DNA of 64,000 nucleotides, taken from NCBI GenBank assembly GCA_009363875.1, contig CM018681.1:44889510-44953509 (forward strand), written 5' to 3'. Below are positions 33,327 to 45,339 of this stretch, piece by piece (the first letter of the stretch is position 1; each line of letters starts with the position of its first letter). Position numbers and translations under genes: made by a program. Below the pieces are notes generated by a model. It searched no databases, had not been told where the DNA came from, and saw only the letters and a program-made list of their open reading frames with translations. The stretch is from Mikania micrantha (Eukaryota; Streptophyta; Magnoliopsida; Asterales; Asteraceae).

Positions 33327-34630
33327 TGTGACAATCCGACTTTTCAGATTAACTTCATTAACTGAGAAGAGTAAGATCACAAGCCCAACAGGATAAATTA
33401 GGTTCAATGGAAACAAGGAAGGCCCACTGAAGCCCAGATAGGCCCACTAAGGCCAAAGAAGGTCCAAGGTAGGCCCATTGAGATCTAGGAAGCCCAGTTA
33501 CGAAATCAAGGCCCAATAAGGCCCAGTAAGGCCAATGAAGGTCCAATAGGCTCAAGGTAGGCCCTATGAGTTCAAAATTGGCCCAATTGTATTTAAGAAG
33601 CCCAATTGGGTTAATTTAGTCAGAAATGTTCTAATTGGCTTAATTGGTGAGAATCCGGCAATTTGCGGTTAACTTCGTTAATCAGAAAATAACCGAAATG
33701 ATGTGAAATCATTTAAAATCAAACTAGAGGATGGTAATTGAGCAAAAGCGGCCTTAGAATGTTAAAAACTTTAAGGATTAAGATTTCAAATCAAGAAAAG
33801 TTCCAATTTTGACTTTTTAAGTCAAAATTCGATTAAGGTGCAATCAAAGGTTTAAATTCGTATTAAATTGAGGATAGTAACTGAATTAATCATATTAGTG
33901 ACTCATTATGATGATGATTAAACCTTAATATCGGTTATTGGAAGCTTAAGGTCTTGCATTAAACTTCCATTAAGTTTAATAGTAGAAACCGTTTTGAATC
34001 ATTATCAAAATCCCATATTCCAATCATAATTCGCGGAATTGAAATCTCAAGATCTCTATTCGGCACTTTCAGAATACATTCCATATCTCAATTTCGTCGT
34101 AGCAACTGTGGATCGAAGAAACCCATCGGAGGTCGACCGGAACTCCACCACAATTAGAAGTACATCAATTAGATATCAAATAAGGTATGTAATCACTACA
34201 ACACATTCTAAAATGGCCGATTAAGGTTAAACATAAGTCAATTTGGATTTATAACAACGAATTAATAGCATTTGATTTCTAGGGTTCTTAATATGATCCG
34301 GTTTGGGGATTTCGATCGGGATGAGTATAAAAATGAAATTAAATAGTACCATTAACTTCAGAAACCTCCGAATAAGCTAAACAATGTTTCAATTTCATAA
34401 TGCTATAACGAATTGTATAAATTCGATTAATAGGGTTCCTAGACAAATCGGTTTTGGGGGATATGATCCAATTGTGTATGATATTCAGATTAAGTAATTC
34501 AGACAACTTCGAAAATGTTAGTTAAAGGAAAACAATATGAAGTTTGAGCAAAAGATGATCGAATTTGATGATTTGGTATTAGGGAATAATCGGTTAAGTT
34601 TCGAAATTGATTAGGATGAAAAAGTCATAC
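33327..34630 (+). repeat. GYP3 3' LTR, first 1304 bp only
   Basis: Matches 24383-25686 base for base in length. Cut at 'aaagtcatac', where GYP2 integrase sequence follows directly. The GGCCCA word cluster is kept. Confidence 0.94.
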
Positions 34631-35846
34631 GGGGATTTTATTGGTGGCCGGGAATGAAGGACATAGCTGAGTACATCGGCCGATGTTTGACATGCGCGAA
34701 AGTAAAGGCGGAACGCCAGAAACCGTCAAGTTTACTGGAACAGCCTAAGATTCCGCTCTGGAAGTGGGAACAAATAGCTATGGATTTCATTACCAAGCTA
34801 CCCCGCACTTCCAGTGGTCATGATACGATTTGGGTCATCATCGATCGTTTAACAAAATCTGCTCATTTCTTGTCGATGCGTGAAACTTTCATAATGGATA
34901 AACTGGCAAGATTGTACATCAACGAGATAATGGTACGTCACGAGGTACCCTTTTCTATCATTTTAGATCGAGATAGCAGATTTACATCATGGTTTTGGCA
35001 GTCTTTGCAGAAATCTCTAGGGACACACTTAAACTTGAGTAGCGCTTACCATCCACAAACGGACGGTCAAAGTGAACATACGATACAAACCCTAGAGGAC
35101 ATGTTGCGAACATGTGTGTTGGATTTTGGTGGTAGTTGGGACTCCCATTTGCCATTGATCGAATTCTCCTATAATAACAGTTACCATAGTAGCATCGGAT
35201 GCGCACCATTCGAGGCTCTTTATGGTCGAAAATGTCGGTCACCGATCTGTTGGACCGACGTAGGAGATATCCGAATAACTGGGCTTGAGCTTATTCAGGA
35301 AACCACTGATAAAATAGCCCAGAAACAAAAGAAGTTACAAGCAGCTCGAGGCAGACAAAAGAGCTACACCGACAAACGACGCAAGCCGTTGGAATTCCAA
35401 GAGGGAGACCGTGTCATGTTGAAGGTATCCCCATGGAAGGGCGTAGTTCGTTTTGAAAAGAAAGGCAAGCTAGCACCAAGATACGTTAGACCATTCAAGA
35501 TCGTTGAACGAATTGGTCCTGTTGCGTATAGACTGAGATTACCGAATGAACTCAATGGTGCGCATGACGTGTTTCACGTCTCAAACCTTAAGAAATGCCT
35601 TTCGGACGAATCACTTGTCATACTTGTTGAGGAAATTCAAGTGGATGAACAATTACACTTCATTGAAGAACCTTTGTAGATTATGGATCGCGAAGTTAAG
35701 CAACTGAAGCAAAGCCGTATTCCAATTGTCAAGGTTCGATGGAATTCAAAGCGTGGACCGGAGTTTACTTGGGAACGCGAGGATCATATGAAGTCTAAGT
35801 ACCCCCATCTGTTTACAGAGGAAGTCGTACCCGATGACGATTCTTA
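34631..35846 (+). pseudogene. pol: GYP2 integrase and chromodomain-type tail (broken)
   Basis: Starts inside the integrase zinc domain (GFYWWPGMKDIAEYIGRCLTCAK), so the upstream half of the zinc finger is gone. The DDE core is present (MDFITKLP; LDRDSRFTS, where GYP3 has SDRDARFTS; GQSEHTIQ), then GPY/F-like RYVRPFKIVERIGPVAY with the G of GPY/F changed to R. An in-frame TAG at 35677-35679 precedes the chromodomain-like tail (IVKVRWNSKRGPEFTWERED). The frame ends at the natural TAA 35844-35846. Confidence 0.9.
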
Positions 35847-35881
35847 AATTTCTGGACGAAATTTCTCTAACAAGGGGAGAC
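35846..35881 (+). promoter_or_regulatory. GYP2 palindrome and polypurine tract
   Basis: AAATTTCTGGACGAAATTT (35846-35864) begins on the last base of the pol stop codon; AAGGGGAGAC follows directly before the 3' LTR. The same block is in GYP1 and GYP3. Confidence 0.85.
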
Positions 35882-38800
35882 TGTAACATCAGTGTTCAAA
35901 CCATAGTCAGAACAGTAACGTGTACAGTAGATCAGGTACGAACTATGTGTATTACATGTGTAATTACTTATCATTTGACGTACAACATGAAACTATTACA
36001 GAACTATTTCAGAATCAGGCTGAGAACTCATGGTTTAACAGTCAGAATCATGTCTGACAATGTAAACTTGTTATGTGAACATTTGTTAGAATTTTATCGT
36101 GTATAAACGTATGTGAGATTTACAGAACAAAACTATAACGGACGTCGTTATGTGAATATTAAATTAACGGATTATTCGTATAGGTGACGATCTCTACGAA
36201 TATATATGTGAGTTTAACGTTCTGAATGACGTCCAATAATTAGAAAATCAAATCGAAAAGTATAGTTGTCGTCGTCGTGTTCGTACGGGTGATGATCCGA
36301 ACGAACACGCACGAATACCGTACGATTCGATTAAACAAATAAATTAAACGTTTTTAGAAATTTAAAAATAAATAAAAGATAATTAGTTAATTTATTAGGA
36401 ATTACCACCTAATTTAAATTAATAAAATCTATTTTTTAGAATCGTGATGTTTTGTTATGAGAACGACCGAGAACCGACGTTCAATCGCGAAACCGAGCGG
36501 AACCGAACGAGCCCAAAGGTACCGAACGGAAAGACATTTATTATGGCATTAAATGTCATAACTCACCCCCACCAACCTACTCTCTCTTCAAATTCGTCCT
36601 TTTCTTTCTCTACATTTTTCTCTCTCTAGAAAACCTTCATATCTCATTCAATTCTTAACCAAAAAAGGTGAATTTGGTGTGAAAATGACCGTAGAAATGC
36701 GTAGATCATGAAAAGAGGAAGAAATCAAGCCTTCAATCATCAAGAATGGGGCAAAAACAAGCTCAAACAAGCTGTTTTTGTGACTGCTACTATAGAGGTG
36801 AGTTTTTCACTTTATTAGTCGAATTTTCAGCTTCAAAACCATAGGATCTTGCACTAAAACAGATTAGGAACTTAAGAATTATGTTGGATCGAGGTTTGGG
36901 AGATTTAAAGTAGGGTATTTTTATGAGACCTGCAAGTTTCGTAAGTTCTGGAACTGGAGGATGAAGATGAAGCAAATTCGAGAACCATTCATGATTTGAA
37001 ACATGAAAGTAGAGAAACATATGTGCAATTCGAGAAAACCTTTCTTTGATAACCTTAAATTCAAGAACCAATTTTAAATGGTTCGAGAAATCTACCCTTA
37101 AATAATCCAAAGTCAAGAAACACATGGATGGATTTCCTAACAATTCGAGAACCTCCCACTGGAACATCATAATTCGAGAACCCCTTTATAAAATTTAGAG
37201 AATACATTAAAATGGGAAAACAGGAAATTAGAGAACCTTATTTGAGCTACTCGAGAAAGCCACCAATTGGAATATGTTGGTCGAGAAACTAAATTTTCAG
37301 CCATGAGCTTCATCTAATTTAATTCCTAGTGTTGAAATAATTTGTTGAGGTGTGGGTCACATATTATGGGAAATAGTAATATTATCGGTCAAGAAATTCT
37401 TTAAGCCCACACACCCACTTGAACAACATCATGTTGCAAACAAGGACGCCAACATTTGGGGTTGGTTAAATTAAGAACAACTCAAACTAATATTAATCGG
37501 GAATTCACTTGGGTGGGGTGCAACCGGGTGAAGATGTTTTCATTTATATTACTACATGGGTTAAAAAATATAGGTGAACCTTATAGCAGGTGTTTTAAAA
37601 TCATAAACAATGGTTCGAAATATGATAAAGGTTTAGAACTAGGAGATAGTTAAACAAGGTTTTACGTGTAGATTGACTTAGTTAAATTTTACCACAAGGG
37701 TTGTGGGTCTAATTTAACTAAGTATATTTCATATGAACCACAACAACCTAATGGTTGTTAGGTGGTTATGAGTTTCAAAAAACTAAAGAACTATGATGGT
37801 GACAAAAGGGTTCAAGAAACAACTAAGTATGGGTGTGTTGATCTTAGATGTCAACTCCCAACACTTAGTAAATTACACGCTTTGGGTAACCAACCTAGGT
37901 TGTTTAAATAGAATAACCTAAGGTAAGGATTAACTCAAGAAAGAACACGAACATGATTGCAATAAAGAACTATCAAGGAATTTATTGTTAATCTAGTAAG
38001 ATTAACTTAAGTTCTAATATGTTTAATTTACATTTTTCATCACAATAACTTATGTTTTACTGAAATATAATGATTTGTAACATGTGAACATAGTTTTGTA
38101 AAAATCATCATAAATTGTTTTACTAAAATATTTTAAAGTAATTAAAATGATTTTTGAAGTTAAGTTTTATAACTTAAATGATGTTTTTTTATAAATGATG
38201 ATCTATTAAAGAGCACATCTTTACTAATATGAACCTTATGTAAATAAGGATTAGTGATTAATAAATATGAGATAAGGGTGCATATAAGGTACATAACTTA
38301 GAATAACTAGAGGAATTCAAGTAACACCTTAGTAAATATTAGGACAATTAGTTGCACATCGAGATCGAAACTTTATATACGTCCACTCCAAATACTTATA
38401 ATATTCGAAACATTAAATCAACACAAGTGATGAAGATACATAATTTACAATCAAAGAGCGCGCATAATTACTTGATTCAGTTCACAACAACACAGGTGAA
38501 TTCATTGCCCTTTTTCTAAGCTTTTTTATTTTATAAACGCGTGGCTGAGAAGCATGCGTAAATTATTTTCCTTGGATTATATTTACTTAAATGATTTTAT
38601 TTCATATATGTTTTACATGTATAATTGTTATCCTAGATTTTGTCTAGGTAAACTATGTATAAGTTTTCAAAATGGGTTATTTATTCATCATGAGTAGGTA
38701 ACTATTTTAAATCAAAGAACTATTTTCAATGGTCCGTTTTCAAAGAACTAAAGATCTAAATCAAAGAACTATTTTCAACGGTCTATTTTCAAAGAACTAA

Positions 38801-39816
38801 CGATCTATTTCAAAGAACTATTTTTCAGTGGTGTGTTTTCAAAGAACGAAAGATCTATTTCAAAGAACTGTATACAACGATCTAATTTCGGCAGAATGTC
38901 AGGGAACTATTCAAAGATAGCATGTGCCAAAGAACTAAAGATCTATACGAACAAGAACGAACATGGAAGATCTAGACGAACTATAAAATCCTATACATCA
39001 AAAGATGTCCTAGCTAGACTGGTTGATTACAGGTCGCATGTTTGATGATATTTACAGATTTCCTCAACTACTAAGAACCTTGATTGCTAGACTAGGCTAC
39101 TCGAGTATGACCAAGGCCCAATCATTAGGTCTTAGATTTTTATTAAATGTTTTTTATTCATTTACTTAAGCATTTAATTTAATGTTTCTACAATTGTTAT
39201 GGTTGATCATGTGTGCATGATGAGCTTAAGGAAATCAAAAGAATTCCCACATTTTGTTGAAACTAACGAGAACTAAGAACTAAGAACCGGTGTGTTGATG
39301 ATGAGGAATGAAACGCTTAGCTATCATTAACAACAATATGTTATGTGATTTAGTATGTGGTGGGCTGGCTACTGGGCTGGCGGTAAACTTGACCCTACGT
39401 ATGCCCTATATATGAGCATATTTGGCTGGATAGCATAGGTGGTTGTTGGTGAGGTTAAGGTTGTCATTCGGTCAGGTTTGTATAAATTCATCTTCAAACA
39501 AAACAATATGAACTCACCAACCATGTGTTGACCTCTGTTTTCTTGCATGACTTCTCAGGTGACAAACATGTTAACTAAGAAGTTCGTGCTTTTGACTAGG
39601 ATTCCCAGATTGAGGACCTTGTATTTTTGGACGTGCATATTTTGAACGATACTAAAATAATTTAACTTTGTAATTCTATTACATTTAGTGATTTCTCAAT
39701 TTATGTCATGTGCAATGTAAACAATCTGATCATTCTGATTATCACCCGATATCGCGCCCCGAGGCCTTTCCGCCCGACGGGAAAGTCGATCTAGCCCGTC
39801 GGCTCGGGGTGTGACA
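35882..39816 (+). repeat. GYP2 3' LTR, 3935 bp
   Basis: TGTAACATC to GTGTGACA, then TSD GAGGT. It carries the CGAGAACC-type words (36960-37260) and AAAGAACTA/GATCTA words (38700-38960). At 39357-39430 it has GTGGTGGGCTGGC and CTACGTATGCCCTATATA, a block also present in the GYP1 LTR and SOLO; the TATA-like end makes it a promoter candidate. No gene is supported in it. Confidence 0.93.
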
Positions 39817-39821
39817 GAGGT

Positions 39822-41293
39822 GCTAGCACGTCTAAAGCGCTGGTGACTCAAGAGACATATTCCTATGATTGGAGTGATCAAGTGCAGGAACTGGAGTTGA
39901 CCCTGAGTCATGCTTTGATAAAGTCTTTAAATACCGTTCTCATAATGAGGACTTGATCAAGGAGGTCACCAAACTTAAATATTCTAACTCTGAATTTCTA
40001 AAAAATGAAGCACTTTTCAAGATGAAACTTGATGCTAAAATGTGTGACATTTCACAATTAAAAGAATTATTAAGTGATAAAGATTCCAACTATCGAGACG
40101 CAAGACGTCAGATAGATGAACTCACTTCAAAGTTGGAGCATCTTAATTCTCAATTGTCTAAAACAAAATTTCAAGCTGATAAGTATGAGCATGCTAGTAC
40201 TACGGTGGCCAATATGATTGATGTGCAGTGTAGGAGAAAGCTAAAAATTGGGATTGGTGTACTGAGGTGAAACCTCCTTTTAACCACAACTACTCCATCA
40301 TGTCTAATATCAACACATCAGTTGATGATCTGTTGTTGAAATCCGACCGAAGGTTTGATTTCAACACTGGTTCTAGCAAACCTGTTCCTTTGACAACAGA
40401 TCCAGTTGAGACCGGCCCCAATATTTCTAATGATTCTGAGGTGTGTGCAGATAGTTTAAATGATACAGGTTTGAGGGGAAAATGAAGAAAGAAGTGCTGG
40501 GAGGAGCACAGAGTGTTCAACATCATTTAGAACATCACCTTTTATTCCAAAAACTAATTTTGTTGGAAGATTTGATGATATTAAAATCAAACCAAATGAG
40601 ATGTCTAAAAACTTTAATTCTAGTTTTGTTAAGAATGATGTTATTTTGGAATCAATTTCTTCTTCGTTGCATCAGGAATACAAGGGTCATTCCACAATCA
40701 CCCAAGAGGCAGGTTCAAAGTTAAACCCAAACTGTGAACCTTTTGTTCCAACCGGGTCATTGGAACAAGCCTCTACAAGTACTTCCTCTGGTCATGGTGA
40801 TTGTGATGTAAAGCCATTTGACCCAAAAGAATTTCATGAGAAGGTTTGTTGTTTTGCATGTGGTAGACCAGGCCACATTGCCAGAAATTGTCTGCACAGA
40901 CCTACTGAATTCTTCTATGGGAAGAATCAGAAGGTCATACCCAAGGCCAAACCTACTATCAGATCGATAAGGACTGACCAATCCTCAAAGCCTAGGGTGA
41001 CACCTCAGGAGGTATCTCAGAAGCCTTCCACTGCCAAGAAGGCCAAATCAGTTAAACAAAATTAATCTGGTTTTCAAAAAGAAAAATCAAAGTGTTTTAA
41101 AACTAAAAGCAAGTCACAATGGAAGAATAATCCAGCAATGGAACCACCTTTAAAACCAGTTGACCATGGCAGTGGTGCAAGGCCGAAAATTGTTAAGGCC
41201 AAATCAGTCAAACCCAAAGGGGTTCTCAAGAATGGACCCGTTGTTTCTCCTGTACCTAAACCCGTTATGGTTTGGGTACCCATCTCTCAGTGA
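39822..41293 (+). pseudogene. gag: COP-A gag, remainder (broken)
   Basis: Resumes directly after the GYP2 TSD: STSKALVTQETYSYDWSDQVQELELTLSHA parallels COP-B 19440-19350. A coiled-coil linker follows (SNYRDARRQIDELTSKLEHL, 40080-40140). About 70 residues around DKVFK are shortened relative to COP-B. Frame breaks lie near 40480-40600 and a stop at 41063-41065. The second knuckle CFACGRPGHIARNC is at about 40852-40893. The end is rich in lysine and proline. Confidence 0.88.
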
Positions 41294-43496
41294 TTGTGTG
41301 TGTAATGCAGGGACGACCAAATAAGCTCAAAAATGTTTCGTATATGGATAGTGGCTGCTCCCGGCATATGACTGGGGATTTCGAGCCCTTCAACACTACA
41401 TCAGAAAGTGCAGGACCATCTGAACCAACTGACAACTTCTACAAGGGTGATGACGTATACTATCGGGTTGACTATGTTCCATGTGATTCCAAGCTTCTGA
41501 TGGTTGACCCTCCAGGCATGTACGATCAGGCCCCTCCAGTTCAGCCAACCCCGATCAATGAAGTCATTCCATCAGTTCCAGATACTTCTCAATCAGTTGA
41601 GCCACTCCCAGAGACTGATCAAGCTTCATATTCTTCCCACCAAACTTTTGATAATCCACTGTTCTCAGACCACATTCCTAAGGAACACTGTGTGGATCAT
41701 GAAGCCGAAGCTAGTGAAACTGCTCCAGTTGACAACATTTCTTCCTCCAGTGAAGACCAGATGAATCACATCAGCAATTTGATTGATAATCTGACAGTGG
41801 AGGAAGTACCAACCCTAAGCATCAACAAGAATCCTCCTGTGGAAAACATTATTGGGCCTATTTCAGAAGGAGTTCTCACACGAAGCCGATCCATTCCAGC
41901 ACAGAACACCTTGCCTGAAAGCAATCTCTCACGAAGTCAATCAGGTCCAATTAATTCTTGTATTTATTCCTATTTTATTTCGCAGGTTGAGCCCAAGAAT
42001 GTCAAGATGGCTCTTAAGGAGTCTAGCAGGGTAAAGGCGATGCAGGAAGAGCTGATGTAGTTTCAAAAGCTCAAAGTGTGGAATCTGGTTCCATTGCCCA
42101 AGGGGAAGCTGCCAATTGGAACCAAATCTGTCTTCAGAAACAAAAGGGATGATTCGGGGGTGATCATCAGGAATAAGACATGTTTGGTAGTTCAGGGCTT
42201 CTACCAGCAAGATGGGATCGACTATGAAGAAGTTTTTGCACCAGTTACAAGACTTGAGGCTATAAGGAACTTCTTGGCCTATGCTTCCTACATGAACTTC
42301 ACAGTGTATCAAATGGATGTGAAGACTGCTTTCTTGTATGGAAAGGTCAAATAAGAGATTTACGTGTGCCAGCCCACAGGGTTCGAGGATTCACAGCATC
42401 CTGACCATGTCTACAAGTTAGATAAAGCCCTCTATGGTCTTCATCAAGCACCTATAGCGTGGTATGCTACTCTTACAGATCATCTGCTTGCTTATGGATA
42501 TACATGTGGAGCCATTGACCAGACACTGTTCGTTCACAAGGATAAGGACGATCTGATTCTCGTCCAAATCTACGTGGATGATATTAACTTTGGTTCCGCA
42601 AGCTCGGTGCTATGCAAGGAATTTAAAGCAGTAATGAAGAAGAAATTTGAGATGAGTGCGATGGAAGAAATGACCTTCTTCTTGGGTCTTCAAGTAAAGC
42701 AAGATCCGAAGGGCGTGCTGATTCATCAAGGCAAATATGTTACCAATATTCTGACAAAGTTCAAGATGTTGGAATCCAAGCCCGCATCCACTCCCATGGT
42801 TGCCCGTCTGGTCTTAACTTCGGATTCTGATGGTGAAGATGTTGATCAACACCTCAACCACTCGATGATTGGCTCATTGATGTACCTAACCGCTAGCCGA
42901 CCCGACATCATGTTCTCTGTATCTCAGTGTGCCAGATATCAAGCCAATCCGAAGGCTTCCCACCTAATCGCTGTCAAGAGGATCTTTCGTTACCTCTTCG
43001 GGAAGCCTCGTCTCGGCTTGTGGTACCCCAAGAACTCTGAGTTTCGTTTACATGCTTACTCTGACAATGAGTTTGGTGGTTGTAATTTAGACAGGAAACC
43101 CACCATGGGAGGATGCCAATACTTAGGAGATCGCCTTGTCTCTTTGCAATGCAAGAAACAGACAACCGTATCTACATCCACTGCAGAAGCGGAGTATGTT
43201 GCTGCTTCCAGTTGCTGCTATCAGGTTATATGGATGCAACAGCAGCTCCTCAATTACAGTTTGAATTTTCTTAACTCTCCTATCTATTGTGACAATGAAT
43301 ATGCCCTTCAGATTGTCAAGAATCCGGTACAACACTCCAAAACTAAACACATTGATATCCGGATTCACTTTATCCGTGACTGTTTCGAACGGAAACTGAT
43401 TCATCTTGAAAAAGTCCACACAGATGATAATCTGGCGGATCTTTTCACAAAACCGTTCGATACAACGTGATTTCACCACCTCCTTGCATCTATCAA
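41294..43496 (+). pseudogene. pol: COP-A protease, RT and RNase H; integrase missing (broken)
   Basis: The protease active site YMDSGCSRHMTGDF (41341-41385) runs straight into FNTTSESAGPSEP, which in COP-B lies after integrase. The integrase, about 1.3 kb, is thus gone, and the frame is kept across the joint. RT and RNase H follow in the same frame with in-frame stops at 42058, 42352 and 43468. The catalytic YVDD is intact (IYVDDINFG near 42575). RNase H: STAEAEYVAASSCC, KTKHIDIRIHFI. This copy could not integrate by itself even without the stops. Confidence 0.92.
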
Positions 43497-45336
43497 ACTA
43501 ATAAGCTTTGATTAAGACACTTTTGTAAATACTGTAAAATTTGTGCTTTGTTTTACTTTAATTTTTATTTCACAAATTTAGGGGGAGAAAATTTACAAAA
43601 ACAACAAAAGGATTTTCGGTCTTTGAGTCAAAATTTACAAAAACAACAAAAAGATTTTTGGTTTTTGAGTCAGTCTAAGTTAATCTACAAGTTTAGAGGA
43701 GTGATTTTTATGAAAACGACAAGAAGATTTTACATTTTCAAAGTTTAAGAAAATACAAAAGGATTTTGATTTGGATGGTTGAAGTAATGCGGTTCAATAG
43801 GGAAGTGAAATAATTTCTGACACTCAGAAATTCACTACCTAAAAGTAATTTCCAAAGAATAACAACTTAGGATAACTATAATTCACTAAGAAGTTAAAAC
43901 AAGTTTTTCCAAAATGAAAGAAATAGACATGATCATTCAAAAATATAAATAAGAGAGAAGTAAGGAACATCAAATAACCTGATAGATGTAACAACTATTT
44001 GACTTTTTGTATAAATCTTTAAGTCAAAACGAGATTGTGTTTCGATAAACATGAAACTGTTTTGAAAAACTCGGGTATTTTCCATGTTTTGTGCAAGCAA
44101 AGAGCAGAAAATACTTACTAAAGCATCCTCTGCTTTGCGTAAGCAAAGGCTTGAATGTGTGACGTTAAGGCCAATGTGCCTGCATATCAGTAAAGTAAAA
44201 GATGCCAATGAGCACAAAGATGATAGAACCTCTTCTTGTTATTAATTCTAATCTAATCGATTTGTTCTTTTCTTTTCTCATCTCAAACTCTATCAAAACA
44301 TTTTAAGTTAGTTGAAACACAATCAAAGTTTGAAACAAAATATTTTACAAAATTGATAGGTTGCATGATAATCTGGTTCTACAGTCTGACTATTCATAAA
44401 CTTCCCAAAAGGTAGTTTCAGAAAAACCGTTAGAAAACCTTTTGATCATAAGTCTTATTTTTGAATTACGGATTAACGAGTAAAAATTATTGGTGGGGTA
44501 TAATTATCTTAAGGTTGGGTTTCATAAGAAATTATTTTAAGGTGGTCAAACTTTTTACACAGATTTGATCCCACGAAATCGACCCGACTTAACTTTGAAC
44601 TCGTCAAAAGTTTTTGATTTTTATTTTATTTTAAAAGTTAGAAAATTTTTGAAAAATAATAATTATACTCGAAATCATACTCGATTTCGAGTACACGAAA
44701 ATCGTGTACTCGAACCAGCCTATAAATAGGCCGAGTATGATTCATTTCGAGTACCATTCCCTTTCGTATATAGGTATAGATCACACTTACGCATACATAG
44801 GTATAGATTTTCATCAAGTTTCATCCGTTGAATCAAAAGTTATGGACCAAAAACCAATTTCGAGTACTCTGTTCCGTTAACAGAGAGAATCTTGCAAAAT
44901 TAACCTCGAAAACTCAAAATTAAAAGGGGATCTTCTAGTATGTTGGTCACCTCTTAATTCCGAGCATTTTGAGTATAATTGGGTGTTCTAAGGAGCAAAA
45001 TTGAAGAAGTTATGAAGCTTTTGATGTTCTCGAAAATTTGAATTTCGAATACATTTCAAATTTCGAATAAGACCCTGATTTCGAATTCACTTCAATTTTC
45101 GAGTAGGATTCATTTTTCGAATACATTTCAGATTTCGAATAATACTATTTTCAAATACTGTTATTTTTCGAATATGTTTTACACTTCGAGAACATCTTAA
45201 CCTTCGCGAACTTTCAAAATTTTGAACTGATCTCGATTTCCAAATTTTTTGCAACTCCTAGAACTCGAACTGGAACTGTTACTTGTTATGCATTGACTTT
45301 CACTTCGATTTTGACTGACTTTACTTGGTTTATTTT
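43497..45336 (+). other. COP-A spacer between pol and aORF: non-coding
   Basis: About 1.8 kb without a supported gene. An internal PPT-like run TTTAGGGGGAG lies at 43577-43587, just after pol. A tandem duplication of about 45 bases follows (about 43588-43680). The region 43880-44640 matches the COP-B spacer on the other strand. From 44640 to 45240 it is rich in TTCGAGTAC/ATTTCGAATA words. 'cctataaatag' at 44719-44729, next to these words, is a TATA candidate, so an internal promoter for the aORF is possible besides splicing. Confidence 0.7.
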
Positions 45337-45339
45337 CAG
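45315..45339 (+). promoter_or_regulatory. Putative splice acceptor before the COP-A aORF
   Basis: CTGAC (branchpoint-like A at 45318), then TTTACTTGGTTTATTTTCAG ending at 45339, directly before ATG 45340. The spacing of 21 bases from A to AG equals that in COP-B. Confidence 0.62.

Larger units (their letters stand above)
24383..34630 (+). mobile_element. GYP3: young Tekay-like gypsy element, 3' LTR truncated
   Basis: The 5' LTR is 24383-27147 and the 3' LTR 33327-34630, both starting TGTGACAATCCG. The shared 1304 bp align without indels and with only about six substitutions by eye, so the insertion is recent. The order is LTR, PBS, ORF1, gag-pol, palindrome and PPT, LTR. It lies between RNase H and integrase of GYP2. 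The last about 1.46 kb of the 3' LTR, any TSD and some GYP2 integrase codons were deleted together, since GYP2 integrase starts at once at 34631. Confidence 0.93.
3236..39816 (+). mobile_element. GYP2: Tekay-like Ty3/gypsy element, old, nested in COP-A gag
   Basis: The LTRs (3236 to about 6850 and 35882-39816) start TGTAAC; the right one ends GTGACA. The element is flanked by TSD GAGGT (3231-3235 and 39817-39821), and the COP-A gag reading resumes after it. The 5' LTR has lost its end together with the PBS. The interior is gag, protease, RT, RNase H (triplicated) and integrase with a chromodomain-type tail. COP-B is inserted at 8326 and GYP3 at 24383. The LTRs differ by many substitutions and indels of about 70-125 bp, so this insertion is older than GYP3. 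All frames are broken. Confidence 0.92.
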
